Positions 5,942-6,210 of a stretch of DNA of 6,210 nt are shown here, piece by piece. The stretch is from Tepidiphilus sp. (GTDB taxonomy: Bacteria; Pseudomonadota; Gammaproteobacteria; Burkholderiales; Rhodocyclaceae). The notes beneath the pieces were generated by a model. It had not been told where the DNA came from. It saw only the letters and a program-made list of their open reading frames with translations, and made no database searches. The stretch covers positions 1 through 6,210 of the forward strand of contig JAQUGB010000103.1 in the NCBI GenBank assembly GCA_028684345.1. The letters are read 5' to 3'. A program made the translations under genes and the position numbers. The stretch's first letter is position 1. Each line of letters starts with the position of its first letter.

Positions 5942-6210
5942 ATGGCGGTCGAACTCTACAATGACGGTAAGCATATTTGCCTGGCTTTCTACGATCTGGT
6001 CGACGAGCAGGGCGACCATGCCGTGCAGTGCAACCAGTTCCTCGTCATCGACAACGGTCACGCGGCGTTGATCGATCCGGGTGGGAACATGACCCATACC
6101 GGTCTGCTGATGGGGATGAGCCGCTATTGCCGTCCGCAGAACGTCGACTACATCTTCGCGTCGCATGCCGACCCGGACATCATCGCTTCGGTGAACAAGT
6201 GGATGGTGAC
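5942..6210 (+). CDS. Oxygen-binding diiron (ODP-type) metallo-beta-lactamase-fold protein, N-terminal part
   Basis: The reading frame is open from ATG 5942 to the window end, giving 89 residues of an incomplete protein. It starts MAVELYNDGKHICLAF and continues with NQFLVIDNGHAALIDPGGN (31-49), typical of the first strands of a metallo-beta-lactamase fold. The metal motif is SHADPDI, with His75, Asp77 and Asp79. This HxDxD form, lacking the usual second His after the last Asp, is what I recognise from oxygen-binding diiron (ODP) proteins related to flavodiiron enzymes. Hydrolytic members carry HxHxDH instead. Family members bind O2 at a diiron centre, and some work with chemotaxis receptors or cyclic-di-GMP proteins. 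The C-terminal half, including the remaining ligands and any fused domain, is outside the window. The Shine-Dalgarno is weak (GGGA repeats at 5931-5939). It is divergent from fliO. Confidence 0.75.
   Translation, partial: MAVELYNDGKHICLAFYDLVDEQGDHAVQCNQFLVIDNGHAALIDPGGNMTHTGLLMGMSRYCRPQNVDYIFASHADPDIIASVNKWMV

Noticed and set aside
1..6210. CRISPR array, insertion sequence, toxin-antitoxin or defence genes
   Set aside because: No regularly spaced repeats, transposase motifs or terminal inverted repeats were seen, and almost all sequence is assigned to conserved genes.

Overview
The window looks like ordinary chromosome from a flagellated, GC-rich Gram-negative bacterium, most likely a betaproteobacterium or close relative. 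The evidence is the 5S rRNA tail, an ispB gene followed directly by tRNA-Pro(CGG) (an arrangement I associate with Betaproteobacteria), a RssA-type patatin and a proteobacterial fliOPQR set. The genus cannot be fixed from the sequence; a Hydrogenophilales- or Rhodocyclales-like lineage is only a guess.

Layout. Positions 1-80 are the 3' two-thirds of a 5S rRNA, the end of an rRNA operon running in from the left. A very regular intrinsic terminator follows at 98-130. From 199 to 3502 lies a tight plus-strand three-gene unit: a RssA-family patatin-like hydrolase, an FAD-linked D-2-hydroxyacid (D-2-hydroxyglutarate/D-lactate type) dehydrogenase, and a long-chain polyprenyl diphosphate synthase (IspB). 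Both junctions are 4-base ATGA stop/start overlaps, so translation is probably coupled. Twelve bases after ispB is a complete tRNA-Pro(CGG) with encoded CCA, with a plausible sigma-70 promoter inside the end of ispB.

On the minus strand, 5771 down to 3600, is fliO-fliP-fliQ-fliR, the membrane core of the flagellar type III export gate. The genes overlap or are separated by only 4-9 bases. fliR ends only 8 bases from the 3' end of the convergent tRNA. fliO is not preceded by fliN. Instead a 170-bp divergent intergenic region separates it from a plus-strand gene starting at 5942 and cut by the window end. That gene encodes the N-terminus of a metallo-beta-lactamase-fold protein of the oxygen-binding diiron (ODP/flavodiiron-like) type.

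How the genes fit together. IspB makes the quinone side chain, and the FAD dehydrogenase next to it probably delivers electrons towards the quinone pool or another acceptor; this functional link is inference. FliP, FliQ and FliR form the export channel, and FliO assists FliP assembly. The divergent diiron protein is the only hint of something less routine, a possible link between oxygen sensing and flagella. I found no mobile element, CRISPR array, defence system or clearly undescribed system. Nearly every base is explained by conserved housekeeping or flagellar genes.
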